NCBI RefSeq assembly: GCF_025244865.1
Contig: NZ_CP104272.1
Coordinates: 1,550,001-1,614,000 of the forward strand
DNA from: Arthrobacter sp. zg-Y1110
GTDB taxonomy: Bacteria; Actinomycetota; Actinomycetes; Actinomycetales; Micrococcaceae
Length of the DNA: 64,000 bases
Direction of reading: 5' to 3'
Shown piece by piece: positions 61,060-64,000 of this stretch. The notes below the pieces were generated by a model. The model searched no databases. It was given only the letters and a program-made list of their open reading frames with translations, and was not told the DNA's origin. Each line of letters starts with the position of its first letter. Position 1 is the stretch's first letter. The translations under genes were made by a program, and so were the position numbers.

Positions 61060-61545
61060 ATGACTATGCCTACACGCCTGCGACCCGCCGAAGTAAGCGA
61101 CCTGCCATTCATCCTCCGCCAGGAGCGCGAGTACATGGAGACCATCGAACCTGACGCACTCCTGGGGTGGCTGACAGTTCTCGACCAGAACCTCGAACTC
61201 TGGATCGATTGCCTTCCCAACACGCTCTTCTGCGTTGATGAAGACAGACACCCGCTCGGGTATGTGATGTGGAGCCTCGACGGTGACACCGCGACCCTGG
61301 TCTCGATCAGTGTCCTCGACGGCCGTCGTCGCCAAGGTCTCGGGCGGCTCCTTCTGGATGCGTTCGAGCAGAAGGCCAGCTCAGGCGGAGCCCGCGTTGT
61401 GGAACTCGGTGTTTACCGAACCAACCAGGCTCACCTGCTCTACCAGGCCGCGGGCTTTGAGGCCACGGGCCAGGACGGCGAATATGTGCTGTTCACCAAG
61501 AAGCTCAGCCCGGCCGACGAGGATAACCGGGTATTGCTGGGATGA
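61060..61545 (+). CDS. GNAT family N-acetyltransferase
   Basis: 161 residues. RLRPAEVSDLPFILRQEREY at the start and LVSISVLDGRRRQGLGRLLL (motif A) with NQAHLLYQAAGF (motif B). RimI-like in plan; substrate unknown. The start could also be the ATG at 61048, four residues earlier. Not part of the his operon in function. Confidence 0.85.
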   Translation: MTMPTRLRPAEVSDLPFILRQEREYMETIEPDALLGWLTVLDQNLELWIDCLPNTLFCVDEDRHPLGYVMWSLDGDTATLVSISVLDGRRRQGLGRLLLDAFEQKASSGGARVVELGVYRTNQAHLLYQAAGFEATGQDGEYVLFTKKLSPADEDNRVLLG

Positions 61546-61578
61546 GCGCGTAGGGACCGCAAGCAGCTCGAGCAGGAG

Positions 61579-62172
61579 TTAATCGCGGGCCTGGACGAGG
61601 TTGGCGAAGGGCAGCCGACCGTAGGACCGGACAAACTCCGCCTGGTACTTTGCGAGGGCCGGGTTGAGTGCGTCGGGCGGCAGTTCCTTCCACGCCACCA
61701 GAAGATCCTCTGCATCGAGCAGCTGCCAGATCAGCCGACCGTCCCAGTGCCCCGGCGGCTTTCCCCTGCCGAAGTCCACGAATTCGGAGATCTGCCGACG
61801 CAGACCGCGGTTGCCCTGGCTGCCGGCGCTGGCCTTGCCGAGAAACAGCACGTCGGCATCCGCCACCCACTCGGCGGCGAGCTCATCCCGGGACAGGGTT
61901 GGCTTCTTCTTTTTGAACACCCCGGCCGTGCTTTCCTTGCGGAACCGCGGTTCGAACCCCTCGGGCCGCAGCACGGCGAAAATGCCCTGACGTTGCGGGA
62001 TCCGGTTGATGTCCAGACCGTCGATGGGCCGGAAACCGGTGAAGCCGTCATCCTTGAGTGATTTCTTGTTCAACGGGTTCGGGTTCCTAGCAGTGAAGTG
62101 GGGCGGGTGCCCATCAATGATATCCGGACGCCCCGGCTGTCGCACTCGGTAACCTTCGTGTTCACGGGCCAC
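61579..62172 (-). CDS. GIY-YIG-like domain protein
   Basis: 197 residues, soluble. GIFAVLRPEGFEP (63-75) matches the first GIY strand, VLFLGKAS (108-115) the YIG strand, and LRRQISEFVDFGRGKPPGHW the following helix and loop with an Arg in the catalytic place. Late GRLIWQLLDAEDLLVAW and YGRLPFANL look conserved. An insert of about 40 residues separates the two motifs, longer than usual. GTG start with AGGA 6 nt before it. Divergent from the MFS gene. Function unknown. Confidence 0.6.
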   Translation of the reverse strand: MAREHEGYRVRQPGRPDIIDGHPPHFTARNPNPLNKKSLKDDGFTGFRPIDGLDINRIPQRQGIFAVLRPEGFEPRFRKESTAGVFKKKKPTLSRDELAAEWVADADVLFLGKASAGSQGNRGLRRQISEFVDFGRGKPPGHWDGRLIWQLLDAEDLLVAWKELPPDALNPALAKYQAEFVRSYGRLPFANLVQARD

Positions 62173-62204
62173 AATGGGTCCTGTTACTCCACGAAGGGAT
62201 AAGC

Positions 62205-63416
62205 GTGCGCTCCACCGCCGGACCCGGCCTGCTTTTTGTGCTGGTCTGCGCCATGGGCGCCGGCCCGATGATGAACTACGGACTCTCCGCCACTAGCACT
62301 CTGATCATGGCGGACCTGCGGATCAGCGATGCACAGTTCGGACTTCTGGCCGCCACCTGTTTCGCCGGGGCAGCGGTGTCCTCCATGTGGCTGGGCCGGC
62401 TGAGCGACCGGATCAGCGCCCGCTCCCAGCTGCTGATCATGTTCGGCGGCACCGCCTTCGCCCTGGGCTTCGCCGCCTTGTCCGGTAACTATTTCTGGCT
62501 GCTGGCCGCCGTGCTGCTTTCCGGCCCCGCGCAGGCCATCTCCAACCCCACTACGAACCGGATCATCATCCACGCGGTCGAACCAGGTAAACGGCCCGGC
62601 TGGATGGGGATCAAGCAGTCCGGCGTGCAGGCCAGCCAGCTGTTCTCCAGTCTCTTCTTCCCGGCCGCCGCCCTGATCGCCGGATGGCGCGGGGCCGCCG
62701 TCGGCGCCGTCGTAGTCCTGCTCCTGCTGCTCGCGTACGCGTGGTACCGGTTGCCGCCCGAACCACGGCTCCCTGCACCGCGCGCCCCCGGGCAGCCCGC
62801 GGACCGGAAATTCCCCGCCGCGGTCTGGCTGCTGGCCGCGTTCGCACTGTTTTCCGGCGCCGGCATGCAGGCCACCAATGTCTACCTGCCCCTGTTCGCC
62901 CAGCGGGAGATCGGCTTTTCGCTGCTGATGGGCGGTGTCACGGCGGCGGTGGCCGGCGTCGTCGGCGTGACCTCCCGGGTGCTCTGGGGGCGGCGGATGG
63001 CCGACGGCGTCCGCGCCTCCACCCTGCTGCTGATCCTGGCTGCCGGTGCGGTCTGCGGTGCAGCCCTGCTCCTCGCTGCCGGACAGACCGGAGCGCCCGC
63101 GCTGCTGTGGTCCGGCGTCGTCTTCCACGGCGCTTCCGTGCTCGGCGTGAACGTGGTGGTGATGGCGGGCGTCCTGCGCGAGGTTCCCCGGGAGCGGGTG
63201 GGCGCGGCGTCCGGGGCCGTCTCGCTGGGCATGTACTCCGGTTTCGCGCTGGGCCCGCTGGCCATGGGCCTGCTGCTTCAATACTCCGGCGGCTTCCTCG
63301 CCGGATGGCTGTCCATTGGCGCGGCTTACCTGGTCTGCGGCGGCATCGGTCTGGCATACCGGCGGCTGGGCTCAAAGCGAGCCGGATCCGCCGTCGTCGG
63401 CACCCCGCGGAAATAA
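62205..63416 (+). CDS. MFS transporter
   Basis: 403 residues, twelve helices. GRLSDRISARSQLL (motif A-like), WMGIKQSGVQASQLFSSLFF (near motif C) and GAASGAVSLGMYSGFALGPL are visible, resembling the cyanate/aromatic-acid MFS groups. GTG start with AAGGGA 5 nt before it. Substrate not inferable. Confidence 0.87.
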   Translation: MRSTAGPGLLFVLVCAMGAGPMMNYGLSATSTLIMADLRISDAQFGLLAATCFAGAAVSSMWLGRLSDRISARSQLLIMFGGTAFALGFAALSGNYFWLLAAVLLSGPAQAISNPTTNRIIIHAVEPGKRPGWMGIKQSGVQASQLFSSLFFPAAALIAGWRGAAVGAVVVLLLLLAYAWYRLPPEPRLPAPRAPGQPADRKFPAAVWLLAAFALFSGAGMQATNVYLPLFAQREIGFSLLMGGVTAAVAGVVGVTSRVLWGRRMADGVRASTLLLILAAGAVCGAALLLAAGQTGAPALLWSGVVFHGASVLGVNVVVMAGVLREVPRERVGAASGAVSLGMYSGFALGPLAMGLLLQYSGGFLAGWLSIGAAYLVCGGIGLAYRRLGSKRAGSAVVGTPRK

Positions 63417-63482
63417 ACGACGCCGGATCGGACTTGTGCTTTAAGTGCCCTATGGCACTGTTCCCCCACAGCTTGGAGAAAT

Positions 63483-64000
63483 ATGACAACCGCACGCGCC
63501 TACGCAGCCACCTCCGCCACCGATCCGCTGGTCCCCACCACGATCGAACGCCGCGAGGTCGGCCCGCATGACGTCCTCATCGACATCGCCTATGCCGGTG
63601 TCTGCCACTCGGACATCCACACCGTCCGCGGCGAATGGGGACCCATCGCGTACCCGCAGGTCGTCGGGCACGAAATCGTAGGCACCGTGGCCGAGGTCGG
63701 CACCGACGTCACCGCCCACAAGGTCGGCGACCGCGTAGGTGTGGGCTGCATGGTCAACTCCTGCGGTGAATGTGAAAACTGCCAGGCCGGCATGGAGAAC
63801 TACTGCCTGAACGGCAATGTCGGTACGTACGCCAGCAAGGACCGCGACGGCACCATCACCCAGGGCGGCTACTCCACCTCCATCGTCGTGAATGACGGCT
63901 TCGTGCTCCGCGTTCCGGAAAGCATCCCGTACGAAGCAGCCGCTCCGCTGCTCTGCGCAGGCATCACCACCTACTCACCCCTCGCACACTGGAACGCCGG
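63483..64000 (+). CDS. Zinc-dependent alcohol dehydrogenase, CAD-like (3' end outside window)
   Basis: The first 172 residues are present. [17 protein letters not shown] gives the catalytic zinc ligand Cys and the substrate-site Ser/Asp, [17 protein letters not shown] supplies the His-Glu pair, and [20 protein letters not shown] holds the structural-zinc cysteines. This fits the YahK/cinnamyl alcohol dehydrogenase group that reduces aldehydes with NADPH. The cofactor fold lies beyond the window. Confidence 0.93.
   Translation, partial: MTTARAYAATSATDPLVPTTIERREVGPHDVLIDIAYAGVCHSDIHTVRGEWGPIAYPQVVGHEIVGTVAEVGTDVTAHKVGDRVGVGCMVNSCGECENCQAGMENYCLNGNVGTYASKDRDGTITQGGYSTSIVVNDGFVLRVPESIPYEAAAPLLCAGITTYSPLAHWNA

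Overview
This is a high-GC actinobacterial chromosome segment, most likely from the Micrococcaceae (Arthrobacter and relatives). The genus call is an inference from gene content, codon and GC style, GTG starts and promoter style; no 16S rRNA gene is present. No transposase, integrase, CRISPR array or phage module was seen. Nearly every gap is under 300 bases. Both window ends cut genes (a GNAT acetyltransferase on the left, a zinc alcohol dehydrogenase on the right).

Left core block (0.5-11.2 kb): a small membrane protein; six reverse-strand tRNAs (Gly-Val-Gly-Val-Cys-Gly) with promoter and terminator; a divergent tRNA-Val(CAC) with promoter and terminator; an orphan PD-(D/E)XK nuclease-like gene; def-fmt-rsmB-rpe, tightly packed; then an FMN riboswitch heading a riboflavin operon, ribM-ribD-ribE-ribB-ribA-ribH, with 4-nt or abutting junctions and unfused ribB and ribA.

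Accessory block (11.2-58.9 kb): DUF1801 and AlkC-like genes; a membrane protein/PadR pair; an MFS transporter; a bipartite arsenic locus (arsR-arsN1 diverging from acr3-arsC-flavoprotein, the flavoprotein carrying three tandem vicinal-cysteine repeats) followed by paired SMR exporters; many small regulator/target pairs with visible operators (TetR/SDR, CGNR/alpha-beta hydrolase, TetR/four-gene oxidoreductase operon); two cassettes made of a four-helix membrane protein plus a tiny XRE regulator; a drug-type ABC exporter; an esterase-MFS pair; two near-identical copies of a 168-residue membrane protein gene; M20 amidase-MFS with a divergent double-module Lrp regulator; an ECF42 sigma factor with its DGPF partner; and a sugar ABC importer with a GH38 alpha-mannosidase and a ROK repressor.

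Right core block (58.9-64 kb): hisE-hisG-hisF, then an acetyltransferase, a GIY-YIG-like protein, an MFS transporter and the partial alcohol dehydrogenase. In streptomycetes, as I recall, rib and his genes lie side by side, so the 47 kb between ribH and hisE looks like an accessory block placed between two core blocks. The strongest candidates for something little described are the cysteine-repeat flavoprotein of the ars locus, the paired membrane/XRE cassettes, and the duplicated 168-residue family.
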